A stretch of 64,000 nt of DNA. It comes from Amanita rubescens. Lineage: Eukaryota > Basidiomycota > Agaricomycetes > Agaricales > Amanitaceae. Position numbers and translations under genes: made by a program. Shown one piece after another: positions 21,552 through 33,079 of the stretch (position 1 is its first letter; every line of letters begins with the position of its first letter). The notes beneath the pieces were generated by a model. It searched no databases and was not told the DNA's origin. It worked only from the letters and a program-made list of their open reading frames with translations. The stretch is taken from NCBI GenBank assembly GCA_015039365.1, contig WION01000084.1, forward strand, positions 1 to 64,000, given 5' to 3'.

Positions 21552-22636
21552 AGCGTGAAGTATTTGTGAGAGGACCAGCCTAACTCGAATCATCGGGAAA
21601 GATGAGCTTTTATGTATTTGCTTCATGGCAACACATCTCGGTCATCTGGGTCATCAGGAAGATTGCATCACAAGCACATTGATGCTCGGAGTAGAGGTCA
21701 AGTTGAAGAGACGTGTTGGCATCATTTTCGGATCACGTCGTGCGCCAAGCCACTTCTGGCCCTTTGCCCTTGTTCTGGTTTCCCGCTTTTCTTCTCTTCT
21801 TCGTGACCGGACGTACGCGCCATTCCTCAAGTCCACCAACGACGGCCCCAAGTTCGTGAAGCGCGATAGCTTTGGATCTAACCTCAGTACCTCGCTTCTC
21901 CCGCGCTCAGGTCATCCGTGTTGACTTGCAGGAATATACATCTGATTTCTCGTTGCCGGCTTGATCATCGTGTTTTCTTTAATATGGGTTTGTAGACATC
22001 ATACACTAGATTCTGACTATGACATTGTTCTCAGTCCTTTTTGTCGCCCAGGCGTGCTTATCTTGCAAGCGTATACTTATGCAGCTTAGCGAAACACGAG
22101 CGGGAAGATGCTGGTGAGGCAGCTGGAGCCATGGTAGGTGCTATGGAGGGCATTGCAGTAGAAGCTTCGGGGGAGTATACCTTTTGAGCCGCTACGCTGA
22201 TATTGGCTGACTCGGGGTTTCGAATTCGGGGCGCGAGCACAGCCCGCGATAACATATATGCACGGTATTTGCGTGGTTTCTTCCTAGAGTCACTATTCTC
22301 ATGTGATACTATTAATAGGGTATATCGATTGCAGGCAACCGGTATTAGGTTTCGTGTTATCAAGGACTTTGAACCAATGGAATGGATTAGCCCCGGGTCT
22401 TAACCATATACGTCTGTTCTTGTCGGCTGCGCAACTATTCTTAGAAACAGCTTGGAATGTTCAGGATGCCATCAGTTCTGCAATTATACAAACCATAACC
22501 CCTAACATTCGGTGAAATGATTTTCCTCCACACACAAAGTGTTCAATACGTTCAATAGTTCATAACTATTGTGACTAACTCGCGAATCCGAGTACAGTTG
22601 AATATAAGATAGAAATCTCGGTATGTCCATACTTGT
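21552..22636. other. No supported gene
   Basis: Open frames here (for example 21625-21924 plus and 22058-22363 minus) are short, overlap each other and show no domain. It separates the secreted-protein cluster from the chitinase. Confidence 0.5.
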
Positions 22637-24210
22637 TCAATGGAAACCGCTTGTTTCACGAATAGCGTCGAGAAGGATGTTATTGTAGTCACCACCAGCT
22701 TCCCACATGGTGAAGCCTCGGAGTCCAGTTGACGTTATGAAACTGCCTTTGTCAGCGAATGCCTGTCGAAAGATCGTTTCAACGAGATATCTGACTACTA
22801 AGTCGGGCAACTTCATACCTGAGCATCATCATACGAAACCATGATTTCGCTGGTCTTGTTGTAAACATATGCCTGCACCACCGTGTTAGTCATTGAGAAT
22901 TTTTCACCGTAGTACTTGGTTAGTTACTTACCGTTTTGCTGCAGTCATCAAAGATATAATCAATTCCGGTTTGCGGTGTTCCATTGGTGTTGAGATACCC
23001 AAGCTCCATCAAACCCCAGAAACGGATTGTGCCACCAGGTCCGTTTGCGTTACCGCAAATGTCAGTACCAGCAACGTCGTCCCATACGTCACCCGCAGGC
23101 TGATCCGCTTTGTCGAAGGCTGGATATAACGCCAAGGAACTACCATTGAAGGCAGCTGTCTTATTGACTGAGAATGAATGGCCATACGCAGCCACGCCGA
23201 GGACTATCTTGTCGAGCGGCATTCCCGCAGCTTGCCATGCCTTCACTTCTGACGAGGCCGATCCCACTTGGTTGGCAGGCGCAGCGCAACTGTCGTAAAG
23301 AGGCGAGTTGGGTCCGACCGTCGCACTCCAGGAACCCCACATGTCATAATTCATGATATTTACCCAGTCAAGGACACTTGCAAAGCCTGAGACGTCCTTG
23401 GATGGGGTACCATCGGAACTAGAGAAGGGTGAGACGACCGCCGCTGTGAGAATCAGATCCTTTCCAATGCAATCCTCCCGTAACTCTTCGAGGAAGGCCA
23501 GGAAGTTGGCGCTATCTTGTGGATTGTTTGTGTTGCATCCGATACCCTGTTGTACCGGATATTCCCAGCTGTGTTTTTTTTTTTGGAGGGGTGGGTTCAC
23601 ATCGTCAGATGTTTGCGTCCCAGAAACACAACTGTGCAAAAACTTACTCAAATTCGAGCCCATCGAGTTGGTATTGTTCTGCAAAGTCAGTCACGGTCTT
23701 GACGAAAAGAGTCCTGTTCTCGGCCGATCCAACGTTGGATGACCACCATCGAGAACCGGTCCATCCTCCGATGGACCCCACCGCTTTGACGCCCTGTACC
23801 CTGGTTGAGTTCCTCACTTTTTTTAAGAAAAGCTACCGTTAACCTACGTTTCGGTGCGCAGCCTCGACAAACTGTGGCAACACGTCTGGACTAGAACCTT
23901 CCAGGGTCACATTCGTTACATCGGGAGTTGTCAGCCTAAAATTAGGGGTTGACTGCGTTCTAGCGTTTGATACGTGTGATGAACGCGAGTACGTACGCGA
24001 AGGCATAGGTTACGTGCGTATACTTGGACCAACTGATATCGGATACAGGGAATGCTGGAGTTGAGGTAGGCGTGCCCACCCGAGAACCATGCAGACTGCG
24101 ACTTTGTCGACATCTTTCTTGCGTCGGTAGACCGGGATGCTTGCGCCATGACCAGCCTGCAAGGTTGAGAACAGAAGAATTGAAGCGGAGAAAAGACAGG
24201 ATGGCTTCAT
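22637..24210 (-). CDS. Secreted GH18 chitinase (two possible frame breaks near the N-terminus)
   Basis: The ATG at 24210 opens a signal peptide (MKPSCLFSASILLFSTLQAG). Downstream exons join in frame: TTPDVTNVTLEGSSPDVL, GVKAVGSIGGWTGSRWW, and DGLEFDWEYP. The last is the GH18 catalytic motif (DxxxDxE), split by the intron starting at GAATTTGA|GTAAGT, with the acid/base Glu present. Further conserved blocks are WVNIMNYDMWGSW (substrate-binding MxYD) and LRGFTMWEAGGDY near the C-terminus. Stop at 22637. Between about 24060 and 24125 the frame expected for AWFSGGHAYLNSS and FPVSDISWSKYTHVTYAFA shifts twice by one base, so this copy is either disabled or carries assembly indels. Role: hydrolysis of chitin in cell-wall remodelling or nutrition. 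Confidence 0.75.
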
Positions 24211-25600
24211 TTTCAAAAAGAGGGATTGTGAAGGAGCGACCGATTCTAGCTAGTATGATGTAGAAGTTAAACGGGTTTTGGTCCTTATATGCGTTCATTC
24301 ATTTCACTGTTCTAAAAATTGATTGACTCTTACCGTTAGTCATCGTCCAGACATGCAGGTTAAGGCAACCGGCGGCGAAGGCTCAATGTGATTCTCGAAA
24401 TAGAGAGGGTTTGACAAAGATGTGGAGTTACTCGAGACTCGTTTTATGGTCAATAGCGACCAGTTCTCAGGGTATCTCCCTCGTTGCTAAAGCAAACTTG
24501 CCTCAGGAACATGGGCTTGATCCTTCACGACGATACATACTTATTTTGCATCAGGGAAAACGTTGAACCACCCAGGCGATCAAGGTATGCACATCCACAA
24601 GGATATCACGGGCCGCCGATAATCTCGTGCCAACTATATCCTGGCCTAAGCAAGGTCAATTTAGCGACGTGGGCGGCACCGAACGTTTTTAAACGTTCCA
24701 CCTTCTGGATCCGGTTCTCGCGCAGCGCTCTCTTCGCTCCTCCGGTCCTTTCTTGGGCTCCTAAAAGCTAACCCTTTCTGGTTTTGTATTATGAGTTTGA
24801 GGTTGTGTCTTTGAGATAATGGCAGCTATATGACAGGTTTCGGGTTTGACATAAATTTAGGGGCGGTTCATGCGTCGCGACTAACCATATTTGGCAATGC
24901 GCATACTGAAGCGAATACAGATATGCGCAGCGACATTAGCAGTCTTACTGCGAACATTCTTTTCGGTATGTCCTCGACATTTTTTCCCCGGATGACTTCA
25001 TGAGGCTGATTCATGCAGACCCTATTCCAACACCGCCACTGGAAGGCTGCGACGTGCGCGGAGATTGATAATAATCCGCAGTTGTTTTCATACACGAGCC
25101 TACAAACACGGGTATCACGAAATGGGATCTTAGGCGTTTTACGTACCGTCGCAATGCGAACGACAATCCCTAGTCGCACTCGTTTCAAGGTCAACATTGT
25201 GAAGTTTGCTCAATTTGCTATTGCACTGACATACTCATACTCAAGGAGCGACCTTGTGCAACGTAACCTGCGAATCTGACGGAGTGTCCCATAATTCTCT
25301 GCACAGCTTGCCCAGCTTTCCGCAGCAGTCCAAGACCATAAAGACTCGGTGGCGGTGCAGCCACTTGCATCAGTAGTTCCTCCGACAGCTTGGCTTCAAC
25401 GAAGTTATACGTCAGAGAAGCTTTTACAAGGCAAAAAAACCTCTGGTGCTGTGGTGAACTTGGCAATCGAATCCCTCCGACTTGGCACCCCTTATGTAAT
25501 ACAGGAGTTTTTAAACCCGAGTCAGAAAGAGTGTTTCGTATACCATCTTACCACTCCCTCCAAGTCAAGCTCAAACGCCAACGCACACGCGGTAAACATA
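24211..25600. other. No supported gene
   Basis: Scattered frames under 110 codons on both strands with no recognised domain. It contains the divergent upstream regions of the chitinase and of the Cys-rich membrane protein. Confidence 0.5.
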
Positions 25601-26337
25601 ATGACTGTCTCGCAACCGCTAGCAATCGATGCACCGCGCATGTGCTGCTCTCGAATCGATGACGAGAAATATACCCAGCATTGTCACCACTACGAACCTG
25701 CATCCCTTGACGATGGCCCTGCACTGTACGATATGCACCACTTTCACGGCAATTGTCATCAATGGAGGTTGCGTCGAGTCTTGATTCCAGTCCTACTCGG
25801 GCTCTTGGCAGCATTTCTGCTGCTTTGCGCGATATCTGCAGTTAGGATCACGTATTTCGCATGGATGGACGGAGGAGAAGAAGGGTGGCTGGGCATGCTC
25901 GATAATGGTTTCAAGATCATGAAACGTGCAGTAGTTGAAACATCCGGGAATAGCGGCAGCTTTGTCCACAACAAACGTGCGTACGCCCCCTGGTCCATCT
26001 TCTATCACTACTGACAACCGCTGCTGTAGTATATCTCATCATTATTTTTGTTGGTATAGCGGTTGTGGTTATTCTCGGAATCAGTCTTACCTTTTGGTGC
26101 TGTCGAGGTGTGTGTCTAGCTCTAAGCGCATCGAATATGGCGTCATAACTTCGTTCATGCTTTCAGGTTCATTCCAGAACCCCTTATGCTGCCCTTGTTA
26201 TCTTTGCGCCTGCTGCGGTGGTCTGGGTGAGTAATGAACGTCCCAGTTCATGACAGATAATTCAACTGATGGATCAATTCTTAGCTTGCCTTGAGTGTAT
26301 TGGTTGCGGGTTATGCGCTGCTGTGGATCCAATATAA
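25601..26337 (+). CDS. Small membrane protein with Cys-rich C-terminus
   Basis: Start ATG 25601 (MTVSQPLAIDAPRM). Hydrophobic segments are VLIPVLLGLLAAFLLLCAIS and, after the first intron, YLIIIFVGIAVVVILGISL. Three introns fit: GTGCGTACG...TGTAG (ends ~26029), GTGTGTGTC...TTTCAG (ends ~26166) and GTGAGTAATG...TTCTTAG (ends ~26283). They give the C-terminal string NPLCCPCYLCACCGG, then LACLECIGCGLCA and stop TAA at 26335-26337. Two membrane segments with a cytosolic or lumenal Cys-rich tail suggest metal binding or lipidation, but I do not recognise the family. Confidence 0.7.
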
Positions 26338-27737
26338 AAAGCGAGAATAGTAGCATTTTGGAGCAAGTTGTAGTAGATACCCATCGACTCCGTAGTCATC
26401 TATCTTATATCATCAAAGGTTAATTTAGCGCCAGTAGGGGGACTAGCCTACGCCGCTTACTTCCCTTCATCATACTTATTTCACTTTCCTTGCTTGCCGT
26501 ATGTCCAGCCTAAATCCAACCCAGTACTCGGACTTTCCGATAAATATACCCGTGAATCACGTTCTCGTTTCTTCAGTGTCCGAGCCTCATATGATCTTCG
26601 CGGCTGAATAGGGCTTGGGCGTAGTTGGCGTTGGCTCCGATACGCAGGAGTCAAATCACTTGCAGCTAAACATTCCTACTAGGGGTGCCATTGTGATACT
26701 TTCAAACGTACTTTTACATAATACAGGATGGAAAAACGAATACTGCCAAATCTGACGATATTTCGTCCACCATTTCGTCCGTGTTGCAGGCCCGGTGCAT
26801 TTTTTGGAAGCCTGGGCAGCATAGTAATAAGTTTCCCGCCCACCACGCGCCGGGCCAATATCGGGGTAAGATAATATAAAAAGTAAAGGTGATTGGTCTG
26901 TGACGCGAGAAGGCGCTAGAGTGGTACGTACCAGTTGCGTTGACGAGGATGCTGTTGGCTTCTGCGGCGTACTTGAGTAGTTGAGTGTACTGGTAAAAAC
27001 TGAAGAGAGTAAACCAAGGATGATAAAGAGGAGTTAGAGAAGTTCCGCGTCGAGGATGCCTCCCCATGGCATGCCAGCGTTGGCGTCTGCTTCAAGGTGC
27101 ACATCGGACTCCGGAGCGAGGGTCGTGCATGAGGTCTCCATCGCCCCGCGGTTCAAGTTGGTCGTGGGCGGGGTCTATCGTACGGCCCGGGTACGAGGCC
27201 ATGAAGGATGCTTTTGGATCCTGTGGCTAACAAGACAGAGACTGGACCTGTCAATCGAGTTTCCCAGTTACGCATTTATAATATCGTTTACTGTCTCGCC
27301 ATGTCGCGCAATCCAAACGGCTCGGCGGCCATCCACTGAGTCCCGTCGAAAGACGTGTCATCCCATGTTTCGCGTGACAGTGATCCTAACTCGTGCGCGC
27401 TCGACACAAATGATAGCTTGTCTGGGTTTCGCAGTCGTTTTACTCTGGGATCATGCTCAGCGTGTTTTGCCGCCGCGATCTACATAGTAGCTCCACATAT
27501 CTTCTATTTGAGAATTAGTCATGCCACCCGGAATTGTCAATCCGAAGCTGCGACGGTCTGATCAATAGAGTGAGCATAGGTCCGTCCCAAAAGACTGCAC
27601 GAAAAAAAAGGGTTGAACGCGACGCGGTCGTGAGTTGAACTCTGAGTGACAGGTGAACCGGTGACTCGACGTGACGCATTCTGATCGTGTTCTTTCAAGT
27701 TGTGAATGCCACTCGTCCTTCTATCGTGCTCGCTGGC
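26338..27737. pseudogene. Probable decayed minus-strand gene, family not recognised
   Basis: Minus-strand blocks look coding but sit in different frames with stops between: FDGTQWMAAEPFGLRDM near 27330, ESDVHLEADANAGMPWGG near 27080, and YTQLLKYAAEANSILVNATG near 26960. No continuous model was found. It may be a gene remnant with indels. The rest of the interval holds nothing else I can support. Confidence 0.35.
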
Positions 27738-29357
27738 ATGTCACATCGTCGCACTGATTCCGCCTCTTCGGCTGCAACTGATGTGTCAATGCAGTCCGAC
27801 GACTGAGGTGGCGGAAATGTTGACCAGGAGTCAATCGACGATCTCTGAAGCCTCTATTCCCGAACCTACTCCAGGTGCTCCTCTAACCGGATCCTCGGCC
27901 GTTCCATCTGTCCCGTGAGGGGTCAATGGATTCCGTTGCGTCTGTTACTGTCTGTTACATCAATTAGCGATATCATTCAGCCGGACCAGGAAACCACTAT
28001 TAAAGAGCTACTCGACAACTTGAACAAGCACCCAACGACTGCTCTTGTTAAACTGGCAACGGAGGACCTAATTGTGCTCTCCAGGATAGAATCCTTCAGA
28101 TCGCTTACTTCCAGCGCCATCGGATACGAAACAAGAAGTACGCATTGATTGTCATCGGTTGTTAGATGCGATGCTTCGATATGCAAGCTCGGAATCTGAA
28201 GACGCTCGTAAGGCAGAGCGCTATGTTGCTGCTGCTATTGTATCCTGTCGAGGTGACTTGGACCGATACCTGCGCCTTGCTAACACATGGTTTGGTCTCT
28301 TTCTTTGGCCGTGTGCGTCAATGTTATTTCGAGGCTTGTATATTTATTGAATTTATGCTAGTTCGACAAAATGAGAAGTACACTGCCCAATACTTCTCCG
28401 AAAATGCAACGCCCACGATCGAAGAGACTGCAAGTCATGCTGAGATTCATGAACGGACTCCTAGGATGAAAGATGCTGTATGCAGGGGCTTTACGATCCA
28501 TTCGCATTTTTTTTATCTCATTTCTTCGCTCAGGTGATAGCTCGCGATGATTATAAATGTGTCGTTTCTGGATTTTTCGATTATGATAAATACAAGGGTA
28601 GGGGACTTAATGTGGCGTTTTTGCAGTGTGCCCACATTCTGAAGAGGGCAGTTGGAGTCCGCGCAGCTCGAGCCGTTAGTTTGATCATTCTTCCACTTCT
28701 TTTTTAAATAATGACTTAATTACAGGATCACGAATCTGTGTCGTTGTTTGACATCCTTATCCATCTTTTCCCGCGCGCTGCCAGCAGATTGCGAGATCTA
28801 GGGGACAAACTCGACGCGCCTGGAAACGGCATAATGCTGAGCAGCGAAATCCATTTGGCCTTTGATCATTTTGTTTTCTGCCTTATGCCTTGGGTGAGTG
28901 ATGATTACAAAACACAGAATACCGGTTGACTTGCTCATAGCCCAAGGAGAACCCCGATCCAGATACGTATAAAATTGTAAGATTGTCCTGGGACAAAATT
29001 CCTGGTCTCGAGGAATCCATTGTCAAATTTGAAGACCACTCGCACAAACATCGAGCGCCTTTGCAACCACATCCAGCACACAATTACCATCTTCGCTCGG
29101 GGCAGCAAGAACCTAGTATCACACCATCAGGCGTGGATTTACCTGATCCTGAGTTTATTGCGATCCATGCCGCCGTCACCAATATAATGCACATGAGTGG
29201 AGCAGCAGGATTTATTGATTATGTACTGCGGAGGTGGAGCGACGAGTTTCCAAAGCTTAAGGTACCCAAGGCGGATGAGCTTGAAGATCTAAACTATCTC
29301 GCGTCCGCATTCGCTGCTGCTGATCTGACGCCTGGGATGGGTAGCATTAGCATCTAA
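27738..29357 (+). pseudogene. HNH_2-type nuclease-domain protein, disrupted copy
   Basis: Paralog of the gene at 30853-32446, aligned over its whole length. Blocks include MLTRSQSTISEASIPEP, IIQPDQETTIKELLDNLN, RYVAAAIVSCRG, the nuclease-like IARDDYKCVVSGFFD and CAHILKRAV, LFDILIHLFPRAASRL and the C-terminus GAAGFIDYVLRRW. The first ~300 bp are shifted by several indels (frame loss before TEVAEMLTRS and around the CCCGTGAGG segment near 27914, where the paralog reads CCCGTGACG), and a short duplication occurs near 27940. So the N-terminal half is not translatable as one protein. Introns correspond to those of the intact copy. Confidence 0.7.
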
Positions 29358-29498
29358 GTTTGGGTTCGCTCAGACTACCTCCACGAATGAGCGAAATCAA
29401 TTGTTGTCTAAACCAATATCTCGATTAGCGCAAGGGCAACCAGAATCGTTTTTCCTGGCTCGACTAAATAAGCCACAATCAGTGCCAGCCTGACCCAT

Positions 29499-29509
29499 GA
29501 TGCATGATG
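29499..29509 (+). repeat. Target-site duplication, left copy
   Basis: GATGCATGATG, identical to the 11 bp at 30753-30763, flanks the LINE-like insertion. Confidence 0.8.
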
Positions 29510-30752
29510 TACATTCTCTTCTTCTCTTCCTACGGTCATGTGCCTGCGGAGTGAAGACACGTTTTTCGTGCCAAGAGGGCCTCTGGCCCAAAGACGAGAC
29601 GAGTAAACACGACGTTAACTGTACGCAAGTCTCTTGCCCGCGTCAGCGAGAGAGCTCGTCGTTGGGGAGAATGCGGGTAAAGGGTTGGCTTTGCTGCGCA
29701 AGTCCTTCGGGAGCCCTTTGCCCTGTCGACGGCGCTTTGCTACACACAGGGTGGCATGAAGCCCATCCTCTCCCAAAGTGGCTTAGACAATCATCAAAAG
29801 TGGTTTCAGACCACTTGCCCGGAAGGGTCCGAAAGGATAGATGGCGGTAAAAGGGGGTAGATTTGGGTAAAAACAAGCCGACTGAAAGGACAGGCCACCC
29901 CCTTCCAAGGTGACTGAATAGACTGAGGTCGCACTTCACTCCCTCTGGACGTTAGTAGGCGTTCACTCCTTTGGATATTCCCCATTGGTTTGCCTAGCGA
30001 GACAAGGACTCTGGACAAATGGGAATCTGTGCCGGTTGGCTTTAACAAACCATTTGCTGGAGTACGGGAAATCGCACCGGAAGTGGTTAGCCGGATCATG
30101 CGACGAACCGTAGCAGGATTGGACAATCTCCTACTACCCCTGGCTCGAGAGGACTAAATCCCTTGTCGGTCTACCACTCGGAATCGGGTGCTATAGGCTT
30201 AAGTTGATTCCCTTCCACGACACTCCTCATGAAACATAAATGCCGGGCTCAGTGAAGAAACGAGGATAGACGGCACCGCTGCGCCGAGTAGTTGGTGACC
30301 TCCCTCATGGGCGTCCCCCAATCTGAGAGTAACTGCGCACCGAAACATGCTGGTCAGTCTGGGCCTCGCAAGAGCGCCCATAAGGTTGGAACAAAACGAA
30401 CCGAATGCAATTATTGCGGGTGTTTCCAATCACTCGGAGAACATATCTTAACTAAATGCAATTACGTATATTCTTTCTCAAACTTAAATTACCTCACAAG
30501 GCACAGAAATGGTAGCATATTACTCAAACGCTTCTTAAAAGAAAACACATACGCTTTTACCTTCGAAGATCTTCCCTTTGACGTTCCTTAATTTCTTTTT
30601 CGGGTCCGATCTAACTCATTACCGAAGCTAGCTTCTTCATCTCTTACGTTTTACCTACCCACTCTTATCTGATCAAACCCTCTGGTTTGCTAGCACAAAT
30701 TTGTATATATACATACGTATTCTCAATACATCTCTTATTAAAATTAAAAAAA
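29510..30752 (+). mobile_element. 5'-truncated LINE-like (non-LTR) retrotransposon insertion
   Basis: A 1.24-kb segment bounded by an exact 11-bp direct repeat ends at its right side in an A-rich tail (ATTAAAATTAAAAAAA), the hallmark of target-primed reverse transcription in plus orientation. The only coherent frame is the 3' one (30292-30591), which contains TECNYCGCFQSLGEHILTKC, resembling the Cys/His knuckle found near the C-terminus of many non-LTR reverse transcriptases, and ends FEDLPFDVP. Most of the expected ORF is missing, consistent with 5' truncation. It lies between two HNH-nuclease paralogs, just upstream of the intact one. Confidence 0.7.
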
Positions 30753-30763
30753 GATGCATGATG
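30753..30763 (+). repeat. Target-site duplication, right copy
   Basis: GATGCATGATG directly after the A-rich tail; identical to 29499-29509. Confidence 0.8.
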
Positions 30764-30852
30764 ACGCGTGACGTCACAGTCCTCCGCCATCGCGTTCAAC
30801 TTTGTTGTGAACGCCACTCGTCGTCCTTCTGCCACTAACTGTCGCGCTCGCT

Positions 30853-32446
30853 ATGTCACATCGTCGCACTGGTTCTGCCTCTTCTGCTGCCACTGATGTG
30901 TCAAAGGTGGAAGAAATGTTAACTAGAAGCCAATCGACGATCTCTGAAGCATCTATTCCCGAACCTGCTCTAGATGCTCCCCTAACCAGTGCCTCAGCGG
31001 CTCCGCTGTCCCGTGACGGCTCAATGGATGCCGTTACGTCTGTTAGGTCAATTAGTGATATCATTCGGCCGGACCAGGAAACCACTATCAAAGAGCTACT
31101 CGACAACTTGAACGAACATCCAACGACTGCTCTTGTTAAACTGGCAACGGGGGACTTATCAGTGCTCTCTAGGATAGACCACACAGAGCGCTTACTTCCA
31201 GCGCCATCTGATGCGAAACGAGAAGTACGCGTTGATTGTTATCGGCTGTTAGATGCAATGCTGCGATATGCAAGCTCTGCAAGCTCAGAATCTGAAGACT
31301 CTCGTAAGGCAGAGCGCTATGTTGCTGCTGCTATTGTATCCTGTCGAGGCGACTTGGATCAATACGTACGCCTCGCTAATACATGGTTCGGCCTCTTCCT
31401 TTGGCCGTGTGCGTCAATTCTCTTGCAGTTCGTATATTTATTCAGTTTATTCTAGTTCGCCACAACGAGAACCATACTGCTCAAGACTTCTCTGAACACG
31501 CAACGCCCACGATCGAAGAAACTGCAAGTCATACTGGTTTAACTGAAATTCAGGCTGTGCGTTAGGTCCTTCCGATTCATCACCGGCAGTATTTATGTAT
31601 ATTTTTCTTGGCTCAGGTAATTGTTCGCGATGATCATAAATGTGTCGTCTCTGGGTATTTGGATATTGATAAAGAGACAGATGAACGTCACGGTCCAAGA
31701 GCAGTCTTGCATTGTGCCCACATTTTGAAAAGAGCAGTTGGAACTCGCGCAGCTAAAACCGTCAGTATCAATGACCATATATTTGATTCCTTTTAACAAC
31801 ATTTGCTACAGGATCGCTGCTCTGTATCATTGTTTGACATTCTTGTCCATCTTTTCCCCCGCGCCGCCCACGAATTGCGGAATCTAGGTGATATACTCGA
31901 CACTCCTGCATATGGCATGATATTAGCTGAACAAATTCATTCTGTATTTGACCGTTTCAAGTTCTGCCTCGTACCTTGGGTGAGTTTCGATTGCGCGGGC
32001 TTCGAATATAACTACATGATTTGCTTCAGCCCAAGGAGAACTCCGAACCAAATATGTATAAAGTTGTCAAATTTACTAATGTTGAAATCCCTGGTCTTCA
32101 GGAATCCGTAATCAAGTTCGAAGATCATTCACACAAGTATCAAGAAACTCTCGAACCACCTCCGGTGCATGGCCATCATCTTCGTTCTGGGCAACAACGG
32201 CCCGCCACATCGTCGGGCGTGGCTTTACCAAATCCTCGACTTATTGCGATCCATGCCGCTGTCACTAATATAATGCACATGAGTGGTGCAGCAGGGTTTA
32301 TTGATTATATACTCAGGAAGTGGGGCGACGAGCTCCCAAAGCTTAAGGTGCCCAAGGCGGACGAGCTTGAAGATCTAAACTATCTCGCGTCCGCATTTGC
32401 TGCTGTTGATCTGACTCCTGGGATGGGTAGCCTTACTATACATTAG
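30853..32446 (+). CDS. HNH_2-type nuclease-domain protein
   Basis: Start ATG 30853 (MSHRRTGSASSAATD). The N-terminal third is Ser/Thr-rich with IIRPDQETTIKELLDNLNEH and RYVAAAIVSCRGDLDQY. After a first intron (boundaries unsure, acceptor near 31455) come HNENHTAQDFSEHATPTIEE, then IVRDDHKCVVSGYLDID, CAHILKRAVG, LFDILVHLFPRAA and MILAEQIHSVFDRFKFCLVP. This is the layout of fungal HNH_2 (PF13391-like) domains: Cys before a loop, then AH, then a downstream His/Phe-rich helix. The C-terminus is GAAGFIDYILRKWGDELPK ... TPGMGSLTIH. Function in these fungi is unknown; DNA cleavage is inferred from the fold. Confidence 0.7.
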
Positions 32447-33079
32447 CCTTCGGTGCCTTTGTTCAGACTGTGAATGAGCGAAAGCAATGCCATAATGTTT
32501 ATATCTTCCCCCATTACCACTTAATGTCACATACGGATAGACCTGGTAAACGTTTTGACTCGGTTACGCGTCATGCATTCATGTATCACAACTTAGGGCT
32601 AGTAATTGAAGCATTATTCAGTGCTTGTTACTTCCTTGCAACCTCTGCTTACGCATGATTCTTACCTTCAAAAAAGAGAAGCGCACCAACCTGAGTCATT
32701 TATTATGTTGACGGGTCAACGGATGGTATTCGCCAACGGGTTATCATGATAGAGGACTGCCAGGTTGATGCAAGTTAGGTTGAATGTTATGTAAAGTGCC
32801 TTGCCTGGTGGTTCAAGGCTATATTGATCCTATCCAATCCCCTCTCTACGACGTCACTACATAGCACACGTGGTACCGTCTCGACTAGCGCAAGTGCCAA
32901 CTTGCGCGTTCCGTGACAAGTCATATTAGAGTGGGGCAACCAGAATGATCCCTCAATTGTTCTGTCTATGTCGTAACATGAAGAACCCTGCAATACAATA
33001 ATAACCCAGCGTCCCCGTCATATGAAAACACTGGGCTCAGCCAAAATGAAAAATAGTAATCTTTTCGACATTTCCCCCT
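32447..33079. other. No supported gene
   Basis: Intergenic stretch with short overlapping frames only, between the HNH gene (plus) and the F-box gene (minus). Confidence 0.5.

Noticed and set aside
27270..27300. RHGE-like motif (VWIARHGETVND) suggesting a histidine phosphatase
   Set aside because: It is in a different frame from the surrounding coding-like blocks and ends at once in a stop; not enough to call the family.
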